The notes: a model not told the origin generated them from the letters alone. 21,926 nucleotides of DNA from RGIG995 sp045603745 (GCA_045603745.1 JAZUMQ010000030.1:1-21926); one strand, 5' to 3'; positions 1 to 8,200 are shown, numbered from the stretch's first letter. A program made the numbers and translations.

Positions 1-1
1 G

Positions 2-3000
2 CAGAGCCGCCGGGAAACCTTGGAAAAACTGTATGCAAACGTGGAAGGTGCCAACATCGACGGCGAATTGACTGCCGATTTGGTGGGTGATTACATCTTT
101 ACCGACGCGGATTTTCTCCGGAACCTTTCCACCAACCATCAAAACGTCTTCCAGAAGATCTTCGACGAGGTCAAATACCTTTATAAGGTTGCCACCGCCG
201 GGAGCAAAGAAGCCCGGGAGCTGGAGAAGATCAAGAAGACCTTTGAAAAAGTGTACCGGGAAACGGATGCGCAAAAAAGCACCGCCGAGGGTGGCGAAGG
301 TAAAGTACGATACAGTATTCGTAAGACATCAAAGATGGACTACAGTACACAGTTACAGATGATTGAAAATGGAACTTTGAATGGTAGTAATTCTTTGTAT
401 GTGGGAACGGCTTCCAATCTGCAAGGCGCAGGATTGTCTAATGCTCCTTATGTAATGAATCAAGGGGATTATAGAAAATCGAGAAGGACATCGGGGAATA
501 ATAAAAATTATTCTTCCCACAGTGTTCCGTATGAATTCTTTAAGAAGTTACCCGATCGCCTAAACAATGCTCCAATGGTTGTTGATAACGGAGGAAAGGC
601 TACGGTTATCACGTCATATCTGATGGGAGATACGAAGGGGAACGATTCTTTTGTTATCGCCGGGATTTTGAAAGATCAGACGATGGAGAGTGATACTATC
701 AATCAAGTAAAAAGTGTCTATCCATGGGACGATTTTACCGAAAGAATTAAGAAGAGTGCGGAAAGTGGGAATCTTCTTGTTATAAACAAAAACAAGGCTG
801 AGCAAATGCTAACCACCATAGGCATCCAACCTGCCGAGGTGTCTAACATTCTCAACCTTGCTAAAAACATTATACCACAAAACAATCAAAATGTCAATAG
901 CCAAAATTCCCTTTCTGCAGAAAATGAAGATCTTCCGACCCGCGGGTACCGAATTTCGGGGAAAGACGTGGCGTTGGAGAACCCTCTCCCGATTAGGACA
1001 GATGCGGTTGTTTCTCCTTCGGACGGTGATGTGTCGGGGGGCGATGTTCATATTGTAGAAGAACGTCTTTCGTCCAAGTTGCAGGGGCTTCAGTCCGAAT
1101 TAGAGAAAAACAGAAAGTTTATGGAAGACGCGTACAATGCCCGAGAGGAGAACATTCAACGAATTCAGGCGGAATACGATTCTAAAAAAGACAAGAATTC
1201 CAAAAGCGCAAACAACTTGCTTCGACGGATTGAAAGAGAACGCCGATTACAGACGGAAGTAGATGAAGAGTACCAAAAGAGAATTGCGAAACTTGAATCT
1301 CGAATTTCGAAAGTAAACGAACAGCTTCAGCAAGACCACACAAAAGCAAATCGTTTGGAGCGAAAACTTCAGCGTATCGACAAGCGACTGGAATGGGAAA
1401 AGTCGGAGCTGGAAAAAGAATTTAATGCTCGTCGGCAGTCGGTGGAAGAATACTTTGGAGAAGACGAAAACTCCTTTTTCACAAAGAGGGCAAGGGAGCT
1501 TTACGACGAATTGCAAGGGTTAAAAAAAGGCGTTCGTGCTTCTAACTCGTTGGGGTATCTTATAGATCACGTCAATAAGTGGTCTGACCTCAAAACAGCT
1601 CTTTTGAACGTTGAAAAGAGTCCTTCTGAAGCAGTAAACGAGTATTCTGAAATTGAATCTGTTGTACGAAAGAGGCTTTCCGAAGAGTATGAAGAGCAGT
1701 CCTTTGAATTGGAAGCAGTTGATCACGAATACCAGCGCCGTCTATCGGAATTGGAACAGGAAGCCGCCGCCGATCGAAAAGCCGCCCGACAGGAAGAAGG
1801 ACGTTTGAAACGCAAAGACGTCCATGAAATGAAGATCCGAGAGATCGAAGAGGTTTTGCGTGAACGAGGGTTTGATCTGAAAACCGTTCTGAAAAAAGGT
1901 AAAAGGCTTTCTTCGATTCAGGTCGTGGACAACACTCCGCAGCGGGTTTTTGAAAAGACCTTTGGTTATAAACAAGGGCAAGCCCTTGCCGACGCTACCA
2001 TCAATAAAGTGGCGCAGCATGAGACCGAGGCGATTCAATGGGTAAATTCCTATACGGACAAAAAGAATGGCATCATTCCTCAAATTTCAAAGCAATACGG
2101 TATCAAGCCGGGAAGCAAGGAAAGTGCAGCCGCCCAAATGTTCGCCGAGGGATTCTACACCACCAAAGACGGAGTGCATATTACCTACGGAGAAACGGAA
2201 TTGGCGCAGGATTTTCCCGATGAAAAAGTCCGGAATAACATCAAGGCACTTGCTACAGATCCGAGGATCCGACAGATGTATGACGACATCTTGCGAATGA
2301 TCAACGAATCCCGTGCAAGAAACGGCTATCCGGAAATCCCACGCTTGGAGAATTATCATCTCCACTTCCGAGCACAGGCGGACACGTTTTCCAAATTGGG
2401 AGTTCCGTTTAATCCCAACGACATTCGATTGAAGGATCTTCCTACGGATCTGAACGGTGTTACGGCCGATCTGAAGCCGGGTCAATCATTCTTTGCAAGT
2501 GCGAAACACCGAAAAGGATTTCATACAACCTACGACCTTTTGGGCGGGTTGGAACGGTATGTGTTCAGTGCGAAAGATCAGATTTTCCACCTCGACGATA
2601 TTCAAACCTTCCGGGCGCTGCGAAACCTGATTGCAGATACTTACGGACAGGCTCACGGATTGGAAGACCTGTACACACTTTCGGAAGAAGAAGCTCAAGA
2701 ACGGATTCAACAGGTTCGTGACGGGCATCTTTCCAATTTTGCAAGATTCTTGAACGAAGAGGCAAACGTCATGGCGGGGAAGACCTCGTTAATCGACCGG
2801 GGTGTGGAAGGAATTTTCGGTCGTCGAGGTATTTCCGTACTGAATACCATCAACCAACAAACCGGACGCAATATGGTCGGGTTCAACGTATCTTCTGCCG
2901 GAACGAACTTTATCCCGGTAATGCAGACGATTGCAAAATCGGATAAGGCTTCCTTTATTAAGGCGTTTTGCCAAACGTCTGTGAATTTGATTCGGTCGGT

Positions 3001-4585
3001 TTACGGAAAAGGCGACGGATTTGCGGAAAGCAACCCGACGATGATTCGGCGCCAGGGAGCGTCGAAATTTTACCGTAAGCCCTATGAAAGGCTTGTTGAT
3101 GCAGGTTACACGATGATGAGTGTGGTGGATAACATTTCCACCGAGCTTATTGTCCGCACTAAAATCAATGAGTTTACCAAGCAGGGAATGGATCTGCAAA
3201 AAGCGACCTTCGAGGCGGACAAGTGGGCGTCCCGGTTGATGGGAGATCGTTCTTACGGTCAGCAACCGTTGATCTTCAATTCCAAAACCCTCGGTATATT
3301 TACCAAATTCCAACTGGAAGTTCGAAATCAGCTCGACGCACAATACTACGATACCTACCAGGAAGCGAAAGTTTCCAACGAGCATATCGAAAACGGATTG
3401 GTACGGAACGCAAAAACGGCGGCAAAGGTTACGTCAAAGCTGTTTCAACTTGCGGTTCTGCAACACATTTTTGGAGTTGCTTATGAGTCGATCGCTGGAT
3501 ATAATCCGGCGTTTGATATTATCAGCGTACTTATGACCGCGTTTGGAGCCGATGACGATGAGGAGAGCGAAGATACTGCTCTTGACAATCTGGAGCAAGG
3601 ATTCTTTGAACTGCTGGAAGATCTTCCGTATGCAAGTGTGCTTACCGGGGGCGGTCGTGTTCCGGTTTCTTCTGCGTTGCCGGTCAAAGAATTGGTTTAC
3701 GGAGAAGATGAATACGGGAACGAAAAGAGCCGTTGGGCAACCTTAGGTGAAGCGCTACCGTATTACGTTATGCCCGGCGGTTACGGTCAGTTGAAGAAGA
3801 CGGTAAAAGGTCTGCAGATGTTTGACGATGATCTTCCTGTTTCCGGATCTTATACGGACAGCGGGAAGTTGAGGTTCCCGGTGGAAGACACGCTCGCAAA
3901 TCGGACGCAAGCGGCGATTTTCGGACAATGGGCAAATAAAAACGCAAGAGACTACTTTGACGGAAACCAAAAGGCTCTGACTGAAGAACAAACGCAGGAA
4001 TTTCTTGCGTTGGATCTTCCCATTCAAGAATATTGGGACATCAAAAAGGGGCTTTCCAAATTAAACCGGGAGAGCGAGACCGGACAGGCGTCCGTCGGTC
4101 AAAAGGCGGACTATATTGCCGGCTTGGATCTTCCGATCGAAAAGAAGAACCTTTTGATAAACAATATTGCCGACCGAAAGGATTCCATTGATCTTACGGG
4201 GTATGAGAATTATTCAAGTTTTGAAGAATTCGACTATGCCGCAAAGAATCCGGGGAAATATGCGATCTCCCAAGTGGTGGGAGGTTTTGATGTATACCAA
4301 GCAAGGCAAAAGGAATTGTCCGAAATTACAGCCGACAAGGATGAGAACGATAAGACAATTACCGGAAGCCGAAAGAAAAAAGTGATTGAATACCTCAACG
4401 GACTGGATTGCAGTATCTATGAAAAGATGATTCTACTCCGGAGTCAGTATGAAAGTGACGACACTTATAATACCGACATCATTGAGTATTTGAACGACCG
4501 GAAGGACGTAACGAGAGAACAGATGGAAAATATCCTGAAAGAACTTGGATTTACTGTCCATAACGATGGGGAAGTTACCTGGTAA
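2..4585 (+). CDS. Giant multidomain phage virion protein with MuF_C-like module (5' partial)
   Basis: The frame is open from base 2, so the true start lies before the window and at least 1527 residues are visible (numbering here is from the TTG at base 20). Residues 1-95 resemble the tail of 'large polyvalent protein' regions (GDYIFTDADF, then helix). Residues about 120-275 match the MuF C-terminal domain (MuF_C) pattern: HSVPYEFFKKLPDRLNN, a central beta-rich part, then SVYPWDDF and GNLLVINK. Residues about 350-640 are charged coiled coil rich in Glu, Lys and Arg. The C-terminal 880 residues resemble long phage ejection or polyvalent proteins, with a hydrophobic stretch near 1139-1176 and LDLPI-type motifs near 1331, 1367 and 1459. 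Likely role: a protein packaged in the virion and delivered with DNA, carrying a toxin-like or nuclease-like module; this is inference. It is followed after 9 bases by the tail protein, whose ribosome site overlaps this stop codon. A phage origin is well supported; exact function is not. Confidence 0.75.
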   Translation, partial: QSRRETLEKLYANVEGANIDGELTADLVGDYIFTDADFLRNLSTNHQNVFQKIFDEVKYLYKVATAGSKEARELEKIKKTFEKVYRETDAQKSTAEGGEGKVRYSIRKTSKMDYSTQLQMIENGTLNGSNSLYVGTASNLQGAGLSNAPYVMNQGDYRKSRRTSGNNKNYSSHSVPYEFFKKLPDRLNNAPMVVDNGGKATVITSYLMGDTKGNDSFVIAGILKDQTMESDTINQVKSVYPWDDFTERIKKSAESGNLLVINKNKAEQMLTTIGIQPAEVSNILNLAKNIIPQNNQNVNSQNSLSAENEDLPTRGYRISGKDVALENPLPIRTDAVVSPSDGDVSGGDVHIVEERLSSKLQGLQSELEKNRKFMEDAYNAREENIQRIQAEYDSKKDKNSKSANNLLRRIERERRLQTEVDEEYQKRIAKLESRISKVNEQLQQDHTKANRLERKLQRIDKRLEWEKSELEKEFNARRQSVEEYFGEDENSFFTKRARELYDELQGLKKGVRASNSLGYLIDHVNKWSDLKTALLNVEKSPSEAVNEYSEIESVVRKRLSEEYEEQSFELEAVDHEYQRRLSELEQEAAADRKAARQEEGRLKRKDVHEMKIREIEEVLRERGFDLKTVLKKGKRLSSIQVVDNTPQRVFEKTFGYKQGQALADATINKVAQHETEAIQWVNSYTDKKNGIIPQISKQYGIKPGSKESAAAQMFAEGFYTTKDGVHITYGETELAQDFPDEKVRNNIKALATDPRIRQMYDDILRMINESRARNGYPEIPRLENYHLHFRAQADTFSKLGVPFNPNDIRLKDLPTDLNGVTADLKPGQSFFASAKHRKGFHTTYDLLGGLERYVFSAKDQIFHLDDIQTFRALRNLIADTYGQAHGLEDLYTLSEEEAQERIQQVRDGHLSNFARFLNEEANVMAGKTSLIDRGVEGIFGRRGISVLNTINQQTGRNMVGFNVSSAGTNFIPVMQTIAKSDKASFIKAFCQTSVNLIRSVYGKGDGFAESNPTMIRRQGASKFYRKPYERLVDAGYTMMSVVDNISTELIVRTKINEFTKQGMDLQKATFEADKWASRLMGDRSYGQQPLIFNSKTLGIFTKFQLEVRNQLDAQYYDTYQEAKVSNEHIENGLVRNAKTAAKVTSKLFQLAVLQHIFGVAYESIAGYNPAFDIISVLMTAFGADDDEESEDTALDNLEQGFFELLEDLPYASVLTGGGRVPVSSALPVKELVYGEDEYGNEKSRWATLGEALPYYVMPGGYGQLKKTVKGLQMFDDDLPVSGSYTDSGKLRFPVEDTLANRTQAAIFGQWANKNARDYFDGNQKALTEEQTQEFLALDLPIQEYWDIKKGLSKLNRESETGQASVGQKADYIAGLDLPIEKKNLLINNIADRKDSIDLTGYENYSSFEEFDYAAKNPGKYAISQVVGGFDVYQARQKELSEITADKDENDKTITGSRKKKVIEYLNGLDCSIYEKMILLRSQYESDDTYNTDIIEYLNDRKDVTREQMENILKELGFTVHNDGEVTW

Positions 4586-4594
4586 GGAGGACTT

Positions 4595-5569
4595 ATGAAC
4601 AATAGATTGGATATGCAACCAATAAGGAATCTGTTTGATTTAGAAGCAATCGTTAGAAAGAAGTTTTCGGAAGCTTACGGACTGGCAGACAATGCAAAAA
4701 AACTTGCGTCGTCTGCCAATAAAAAGGCGGACGAAGCAAAGGATGTTGCCAAAAAGCCTACTCACGAAGCTGTTTTTAACGCTCTTACGGAAGACGGTAA
4801 ATGCCAAGGGTTGTTTCGGAGTTCGGACGGAAAGGTTTACTTGAACCTTGAATACGTAAAAGCCGGAACGTATACGAGCACCAAAGATGTCTTCATAGAA
4901 CCTGGGTATAGCGAAAGCATCAGGATTATGAAGCATATAACGAACAAAGAATCAATTCCCGATGAGGAACTTTCGCTATACGACTTTGATGGAGATGGAT
5001 CTGTTACCGTGGCAGATGCAATGCTCGCCCTTCAGGCAGACTTGGGGACAGTGTCGGTGGAAAAAACTTTCAAGAAGGCTAAAAAAACACCTGTCTCAAT
5101 CACGATAGATCCTTCGGAGTCGAATTCAATTATAAAAGTTAAGGGAACGGATATATGGGGAAATAGTTATGACAAATCTCTTGGTATTCGAGATCCTTTT
5201 TTGAAATCAACAAATGAAGGGTGTATGTATCGAGTTATCGACCCTGGGAATGGTGTATACGAATGGGTCAATCCACCTATGGAATCCGGTGTCGAATATA
5301 GAACTGCAGAGAGGTTTCAAGGAGGAGTGGTTTGCAAGAAGGTCTTCGATGTTGATTTTGATCCGGAAGAGACTGTTAAAGTTGTCGACACGGGGATAAG
5401 TTTTTACAAGTATAGTATCGTGGGAATTGATTATGTGTTCGATGATTCTTGGAACGTGTTTCCTCAGTCCGGAGCAAACGTTTCTTTTGGACGAGGTCAG
5501 GATAATTATACCCTTACGGTGTCGGCCGATATGTATGGTGTCTGTTGGATTACTGTTAGTTATAAGTAA
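4595..5569 (+). CDS. Phage tail / receptor-binding-type protein with dockerin-like Ca2+ loop
   Basis: 324 residues. ATG at 4595 with AAGGAGG at 4584-4590, which overlaps the stop of the upstream gene, indicating coupled expression. The N-terminal 55 residues are helical and Ala/Lys rich. Residues 70-95 (QGLFRSSDGKVYLNLEYVKAG) follow the pattern common in phage minor tail proteins before their variable domains. Residues 130-141 (DFDGDGSVTVAD) form a 12-residue EF-hand loop with Asp at 130, 132, 134 and 141, as in type I dockerin repeats. Residues 235-255 (EYRTAERFQGG, then KKVF) match a phage receptor-binding protein motif often preceding a C-terminal beta domain. Its position between a giant virion protein and the lysis genes fits a tail-tip or fibre component. 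The exact structural role and host receptor cannot be read from sequence. Confidence 0.7.
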   Translation: MNNRLDMQPIRNLFDLEAIVRKKFSEAYGLADNAKKLASSANKKADEAKDVAKKPTHEAVFNALTEDGKCQGLFRSSDGKVYLNLEYVKAGTYTSTKDVFIEPGYSESIRIMKHITNKESIPDEELSLYDFDGDGSVTVADAMLALQADLGTVSVEKTFKKAKKTPVSITIDPSESNSIIKVKGTDIWGNSYDKSLGIRDPFLKSTNEGCMYRVIDPGNGVYEWVNPPMESGVEYRTAERFQGGVVCKKVFDVDFDPEETVKVVDTGISFYKYSIVGIDYVFDDSWNVFPQSGANVSFGRGQDNYTLTVSADMYGVCWITVSYK

Positions 5570-5587
5570 AGGGGGTGGGAAAGATTG

Positions 5588-5887
5588 ATGGAACTAATTG
5601 TTGAGCTTTTAAGCGGTGCTGCCGGTGCGGCTCTGGTGGCTGGCATCTTCACCGCTATACAAACGCGAAAAGCAAAAAAGGACGCGCGAGGGAAAGCTCT
5701 GCGTTACATCATGCTCTACATTATTCAAGAACGAGCGAAACAGTACATCAAGGACGGGAGTATTACCTTGGAGGAGCGCAGATCTCTCCACCATTGGCAC
5801 GACCTATACCATGACGGACTTGGGGGGAACGGAGATGCAGACGACCTTATGACCCGCGTGGATGAGCTACCATACAATATGGATTGA
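5588..5887 (+). CDS. Small phage membrane protein of the lysis module
   Basis: 99 residues from ATG at 5588; an in-frame TTG three bases earlier is less likely. A purine-rich site (GGGGGTGGGA, 5571-5580) precedes it. One N-terminal membrane segment (about residues 4-22, Ala/Gly rich) is followed by a Lys/Arg-rich soluble domain with the pattern 'YI..G.IT.EE...L...H..YHDGL.GNGDADDLM..V..LP', seen in small proteins next to phage holins and lysins. No catalytic motif is visible. It may be a holin-accessory or spanin-like anchor, but that rests on position only. It ends just before the endolysin ribosome binding site. Confidence 0.6.
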   Translation: MELIVELLSGAAGAALVAGIFTAIQTRKAKKDARGKALRYIMLYIIQERAKQYIKDGSITLEERRSLHHWHDLYHDGLGGNGDADDLMTRVDELPYNMD

Positions 5888-5901
5888 TAAAGGAGAAAAA
5901 T

Positions 5902-6849
5902 ATGAAAGAATTCGGAATCGATATTTCTGCACACAAGAAGAATTTTGATTTTCAAAAAGCAATCGCCGAGGGGGTGAAGTTTATCATTCCCCGGGGCGCG
6001 TACTCGGCGCCGGCGGTGATCCGGGGAGGAGGACGAGATACTGCCTTCGTGGACTACTACGAAAAGACGATTGCATCAGGATTGCCGGTTGGTACTTACC
6101 AATATGGTATGGCTCGGAACGAAAAGGAAGCTCTCGCTGAGGCGAAATACTTCGAGGAAAACGTTCTTGCCGGAAGAAGGTTTGACCTTCCTGTCTATTA
6201 CGATATGGAAGATCCTCGTCAGAAGAAAGTAAGTCGGGATATTCTCACACGTGTGGCAAAAACCTGGTGCGATTATCTCGAAAGCCGCGGCTATTGGGTG
6301 GGAATCTACGCAAGCCGTTCTTTCTTTGAAAACCATCTTAACGATAAAGAGCTTCAGAAATACGCTCACTGGGTTGCCGAATGGTCGAAGAGTTGTACCT
6401 ATAAGGGGAATGACGGCGTGTGCGGTCTTTGGCAGTTCGGAGGAGAGACCAACAAGATCCGCACGAACATCGTTGCCGGGCAGATGGTGGATCAGAATTA
6501 TCTGCTCATTGATTATCCGTCTATGATCCGTGCTGCAGGTTTGAACGGTTTTTCCGGTAACGGACTTGGTTCTACTTCCCCGGAAGAACGCTTCCTTCCC
6601 GAACGTGGATATTTCTGTGTGGGAGACAGGGGAGACAAGGTTGAAAAGATCAACAAATTCTGGAAAGACGTTTTTCCTGCCTACGCTTCTGTATTGAAGC
6701 GTAATGCTGACGATGTGCTCGGGAATTACTTTGGAGAAAACACCGAAGCGTGGACGATTGAGTTTCAGCGCCGTACTGGGCTTGAGCAGAACGGCAAGAT
6801 CGACCCTGTCACCCTTGCTGAAATGAAAAAATTCGGATTCAAAGAATAA
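5902..6849 (+). CDS. GH25 endolysin (phage lysozyme) with peptidoglycan-binding domain
   Basis: 315 residues. ATG at 5902 is preferred over the upstream in-frame TTG at 5884 because AAAGGAG (5889-5895) sits at the right distance. The N-terminal domain is glycosyl hydrolase family 25: GIDIS with Asp7, and the DxE catalytic pair in YYDMED at Asp101 and Glu103. Further GH25 signatures are GIYASRSFF, HWVAEW, GLWQFG and VDQNYLL. It cleaves the beta-1,4 bond between N-acetylmuramic acid and N-acetylglucosamine. A C-terminal domain (about 240-315: GDRGDKVEKIN, then EFQRRTGLEQNGKIDP) looks like a peptidoglycan_binding_1 fold that would tether the enzyme to the wall. There is no signal peptide, so release would depend on the holin encoded next. 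Confidence 0.93.
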   Translation: MKEFGIDISAHKKNFDFQKAIAEGVKFIIPRGAYSAPAVIRGGGRDTAFVDYYEKTIASGLPVGTYQYGMARNEKEALAEAKYFEENVLAGRRFDLPVYYDMEDPRQKKVSRDILTRVAKTWCDYLESRGYWVGIYASRSFFENHLNDKELQKYAHWVAEWSKSCTYKGNDGVCGLWQFGGETNKIRTNIVAGQMVDQNYLLIDYPSMIRAAGLNGFSGNGLGSTSPEERFLPERGYFCVGDRGDKVEKINKFWKDVFPAYASVLKRNADDVLGNYFGENTEAWTIEFQRRTGLEQNGKIDPVTLAEMKKFGFKE

Positions 6850-6871
6850 TAAGCGAAAAGGAGAAAATATT

Positions 6872-7174
6872 ATGGAATTTTTGCAAAATTACGTGATCCT
6901 CGTCGTTGTCGGGACCTGCCTCTGCGTAGGCTTCATCCTTAAGCATCTGATTCCTTCGGAGAAGATTGACAAGTATATCCCCCTTATCGTTGGCTTGCTG
7001 GGGGTTCTGTTGTCCATCTGGAACGCAGAGTGGACGCTTTCGCCGGAAATCCTATTGAGTGGACTCTTTTCCGGTCTTGCTTCTACCGGTTTTTACGAGA
7101 TGTTCAAGAATTCTCTCGGCGATATTTATAATAATGTGAAGAAACTGATCTTCGGAGAAGATAAAAACGAATGA
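6872..7174 (+). CDS. Phage holin (Phage_holin_5_2-like)
   Basis: 100 residues with an AAAAGGAG site (6857-6864) before ATG 6872. There are two or three hydrophobic helices: residues 5-25 (VILVVVGTCLCVGFILKHLI), 36-50 (YIPLIVGLLGVLLSI) and an amphipathic third around 60-78. A charged C-terminus follows. The 'GFILKHLIP...KYIPLIVGLLG' pattern fits the Phage_holin_5_2 group, which forms holes in the cytoplasmic membrane so the endolysin can reach the wall. It is the last phage gene before a tandem repeat and a tRNA gene, so it lies at the prophage boundary. The family assignment is from pattern memory. Confidence 0.8.
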   Translation: MEFLQNYVILVVVGTCLCVGFILKHLIPSEKIDKYIPLIVGLLGVLLSIWNAEWTLSPEILLSGLFSGLASTGFYEMFKNSLGDIYNNVKKLIFGEDKNE

Positions 7175-7177
7175 TGT

Positions 7178-7221
7178 CGTGTCGGAATTCGTGTCGGAAT
7201 TGGTTGTTTTGTGTCGGAAAA
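7178..7221 (+). repeat. Tandem CGTGTCGGAATT repeats at prophage end
   Basis: A perfect 12-base tandem duplication (7178-7189 and 7190-7201) begins three bases after the holin stop. A third, partial copy (GTGTCGGAA) is at 7211-7219. Position at the prophage edge suggests recombinase arm sites or part of the attachment region; that is inference. Confidence 0.7.
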
Positions 7222-7294
7222 TCAAACAGAAATCAAATAAAATCGATCGAAATTTCGGAACAACGAAAAACGCGCAAAGCATTGATAATAAAGG

Positions 7295-7329
7295 AAAAAT
7301 CCCGAAACCATTGAGGTTTCGGGATTTTT
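7295..7329. terminator. Bidirectional rho-independent terminator
   Basis: A perfect 15-base-pair stem (7295-7309 with 7315-7329), loop ATTGA, A-run on one side and T-run on the other. It can end transcription of the phage lysis genes from the left and of the tRNA genes from the right. Confidence 0.9.
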
Positions 7330-7334
7330 GTTTT

Positions 7335-7410
7335 TGGTGGAGATTACGGGAGTCGAACCCGTGACCTCCTGCTTGCGGAGCAGGCGCTCTACCAACTGAG
7401 CTAAACCCCC
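7335..7410 (-). tRNA. tRNA-Ala (anticodon CGC)
   Basis: 76 bases including an encoded CCA. All four arms are present. The acceptor GGGGGTT pairs with AATCTCC using two G-T wobbles, and the anticodon stem CCTGC/GCAGG encloses loop TCCGCAA with anticodon CGC, reading GCG (Ala). The T arm has GGTTCGACTCC. Its 3' end faces the prophage, the usual geometry for a tRNA attachment site. The G-T wobbles in the acceptor might reflect replacement of the 3' half by a phage copy. Confidence 0.95.
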
Positions 7411-7448
7411 ATGTGAATTGTTGCGAAAGTTGCCCTCTTGCGGTGCCC

Positions 7449-7485
7449 AAAAAAATCTACGAAACCGTGGGTTCTTGATTTTTTT
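7449..7485. terminator. Possible terminator between the two tRNA genes
   Basis: AAAAAAATC (7449-7457) pairs with GATTTTTTT (7477-7485) around an imperfect inner stem (GAAACC with GGTTC). It is A/T-run flanked on both strands. If it works, tRNA-Ala would depend on read-through from tRNA-Gly, since no clear promoter is seen before tRNA-Ala in 7411-7616. Confidence 0.45.
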
Positions 7486-7616
7486 GACCGCTTCGCCACA
7501 ACCGTCTTGCTTCATCCACCCCCGGCGGCGCTTCGGCGGTTGTGCCCGCCGTTCGATTCCATTTTGTGCACCAACGGTTTCGATTGTGTGGTTCAAAATA
7601 TTGCTCTATAAAAAAA

Positions 7617-7690
7617 TGGAGCAGGTGAGGGGAATCGAACCCCCGTGGCCAGCTTGGAAGGCTGGAGTTCTACCATTGAACTACACCTGC
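7617..7690 (-). tRNA. tRNA-Gly (anticodon TCC)
   Basis: 74 bases including encoded CCA. The acceptor GCAGGTG/CACCTGC is fully paired. The anticodon stem CCAGC/GCTGG encloses CTTCCAA with anticodon TCC, reading GGA and GGG (Gly). The T arm GGGGGTTCGATTCCCC is canonical. It is transcribed first, ahead of tRNA-Ala, from the promoter at 7707-7735. Confidence 0.96.
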
Positions 7691-7706
7691 TTATCAATGC
7701 CTAACT

Positions 7707-7735
7707 ATTATAATACATTTTTTCGCTGTTGTCAA
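7707..7735 (-). promoter_or_regulatory. Consensus sigma-A promoter for tRNA-Gly (and tRNA-Ala)
   Basis: On the minus strand, TTGACA (7730-7735), a 17-base spacer, then TATAAT (7707-7712). Both hexamers are perfect consensus. It lies 17 bases upstream of the mature tRNA-Gly 5' end. Confidence 0.92.
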
Positions 7736-7792
7736 GGGGGCAAATGCAAATTTTTTATATCTTTTTTTGAAAAAACTCTTTACAACGGCAAA

Positions 7793-7816
7793 AAGGACGG
7801 ATAAAAATCCGTCCTT
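7793..7816 (-). terminator. rpmE terminator
   Basis: A 10-base-pair stem AAGGACGGAT/ATCCGTCCTT with an AAAA loop, followed on the minus strand by a short T-run. It starts 27 bases after the rpmE stop. Confidence 0.85.
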
Positions 7817-7842
7817 GGTTTGTTTTCTTGAAAAGTTCCGAA

Positions 7843-8043
7843 TTACTTCAGGTTGAATCTCTTCTTGAAACGGTCTACGCGGCCGCCGGTGTCAACCAGT
7901 TTCTGCTTGCCGGTATAGTAAGGATGGCAGGCGGAGCAAATTTCAACACGAATGTCTTCCTTAGTGGAACGGGTGTGAATTACGTTACCGCAAACGCAGG
8001 TGATGGTTGTGTCTTTGTAAACGGGATGAATTCCGTCCTTCAT
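7843..8043 (-). CDS. rpmE: 50S ribosomal protein L31, zinc-binding form
   Basis: 66 residues, the normal length for bacterial L31. The sequence MKDGIHPVY, HTRSTKEDIRVEICSACHPYYTG and GGRVDRFKKRF is diagnostic. The four zinc cysteines (16, 18, 36 and 39; CxC and CxxC) are all present, so this is the C+ form, as opposed to the cysteine-free YtiA-type paralogue made under zinc shortage. It sits on the surface of the large subunit and helps bridge to the small one. The ribosome site GGAAAGGAATG precedes ATG 8043. It is monocistronic, with its own promoter and terminator, and divergent from the threonine operon. Confidence 0.97.
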   Translation of the reverse strand: MKDGIHPVYKDTTITCVCGNVIHTRSTKEDIRVEICSACHPYYTGKQKLVDTGGRVDRFKKRFNLK

Positions 8044-8101
8044 CTATTTTCATTCCTTTCCGAGTGTGCCGAAAAGGCACAAATTGATTACATTGCATTT
8101 T

Positions 8102-8130
8102 ATTATAGCACATTGTTTCGCAAAATGCAA
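8102..8130 (-). promoter_or_regulatory. rpmE promoter
   Basis: On the minus strand, TTGCAT (8125-8130), a 17-base spacer, then TATAAT (8102-8107) with TGC just before it, an extended -10. It lies about 60 bases upstream of the rpmE ATG. Confidence 0.85.
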
Positions 8131-8200
8131 GAGTTTTTTGAAAAAAAATCAAATTTCATATTTTTGAAACAATTTTATCCTTTGATTTTGCGCCGCAACA

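Noticed and set aside
7052..7596. Minus-strand open frames overlapping the holin end and tRNA genes
   Set aside because: They run through two tRNA genes and two hairpins, lack ribosome sites and show no family pattern; they are non-coding shadows.
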